Positions 63,467 through 64,000 of a DNA stretch of 64,000 bases are shown in pieces. A model generated the notes under the pieces. That model made no database searches. It was not told the DNA's origin and was given only the letters and a program-made list of their open reading frames with translations. The position numbers and the translations under genes were made by a program. This stretch comes from Amphimedon queenslandica. Taxonomy: Eukaryota; Porifera; Demospongiae; Haplosclerida; Niphatidae. Numbering within the stretch: the stretch's first letter is position 1; each line of letters opens with the position of its first letter. The stretch lies in the NCBI RefSeq assembly GCF_000090795.2, contig NW_003546250.1, positions 481,902 through 545,901 on the forward strand, read 5' to 3'.

Positions 63467-64000
63467 TATTCAATATAAAATGCTTCCTCTCTCTCTCATC
63501 TCTCCCTTTCTCTTTCAATACCGTATAAAGTGCCGTTGAAAAACTCCTCAGGATTAATAATCATTATTGAAACATTACTGAAATCCCACTCATTCTGTAT
63601 AAAATAAAACGGGAATAAGTACATCAACCGTCATTAATTAAGTGATATGTTAAAAACCAACACCACCGCCACAAATCCAATTTCTAAATCAACTCCCTTT
63701 TACCAATATGGGCTGATTTCTTGTTTAATGGCTTACATTGCTCTTTATAAACTGGAAAGTGATCATCACGTCTTCTTCTACTTCAAAACTCATTACAATA
63801 GGACTGTTACAATCATCTGCTTCAGTCTTCAAAACACCATTTTGACATTCAATATTGCGAGTGCCTTTCTACAAGAGAGGAGAGAGGGAGGGAGGGAGTA
63901 CAGAAAATGATTGATTACATGTGTAGCAATAGGCAATCTATTGCAACTAAGAGGAAAAGAGAGAGGAAGAGAGAGAGAGAGAATCATACTTTTTCTGATC
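62931..64000 (-). CDS. Lysosome-associated membrane protein (LAMP family), 5' end off window
   Basis: Type I glycoprotein of the lysosomal membrane. Visible exons: 62931-63082, 63183-63386, 63522-63594, 63737-63868 and an edge at 63990-64000. The luminal part has the spaced cysteines of a LAMP domain (IECQNG, DDCNSP, SYMCSAS, TRCNAD), N-glycosylation sequons (NVS, NGT, NSS) and LRAQAFEFD, a close match to vertebrate LAMP. The membrane span IVPIAVGAALAGLVIIVLIA is almost identical in style to LAMP1 (IPIAVGGALAGLVLIVLIA). The short cytoplasmic tail RIRSRKQSSYEALS carries YEAL, a Y-x-x-hydrophobic lysosomal sorting signal. LAMP1 and LAMP2 are vertebrate duplicates, so no specific symbol is given. 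The N-terminal exons are beyond the right edge. Confidence 0.9.

Overview
The window looks like nuclear DNA of an early-branching animal, most likely a demosponge related to Amphimedon. This is inferred from gene content and style, not from a database match. Genes are intron-rich, introns are short and AT-rich, intergenic gaps are often 40-300 bp, and the proteins are typically metazoan (BCOR-type PUFD protein, LAMP, ATP6AP2, EBPL, axonemal dynein). An 805-base run of N at 34057-34861 is an assembly gap.

Left half (1-36907, minus strand): one very large gene encodes an axonemal dynein heavy chain that matches DNAH2 throughout: tail, linker, AAA1-AAA6 with P-loops, stalk and microtubule-binding domain, and most of the C-terminal domain. 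The last ~50 residues lie off the left edge. Its introns hold most of the repeats: a ~178-bp tandem array, short inverted-repeat (MITE-like) elements, (TACATG)n and (AAT)n tracts and long pyrimidine tracts on the coding strand.

Right half (36908-64000): a compact run of complete genes, mostly in head-to-head and tail-to-tail pairs. In order: EBPL (+), a ubiquitin-specific protease with an inserted RING-like motif (-), TIMM10B (+), mitochondrial adenylate kinase AK3/AK4 (+), ANKRD42 (+), NCBP2/CBP20 (-), NUFIP1 (+), a BCOR-like PRC1.1 protein (-), ATP6AP2 (+), an RG-rich mRNA-export adaptor with UAP56-binding motifs (-), ATG4 (+), and a LAMP family protein (-, 5' end off the right edge).

Themes: five divergent gene pairs share promoters of 87-273 bp. 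The DNAH2/EBPL promoter carries a perfect RFX X-box, the standard switch of ciliary genes. ATP6AP2, ATG4 and LAMP place three lysosome/autophagy genes within 10 kb. NCBP2, NUFIP1 and the export adaptor are RNA-processing genes. A dispersed repeat family with a perfect palindromic core (up to 38 bp) occurs in introns of at least five genes, and one copy carries a second inverted-repeat element inside it. I saw no tRNA, rRNA, CRISPR array or recognisable retroviral or other virus-derived element.
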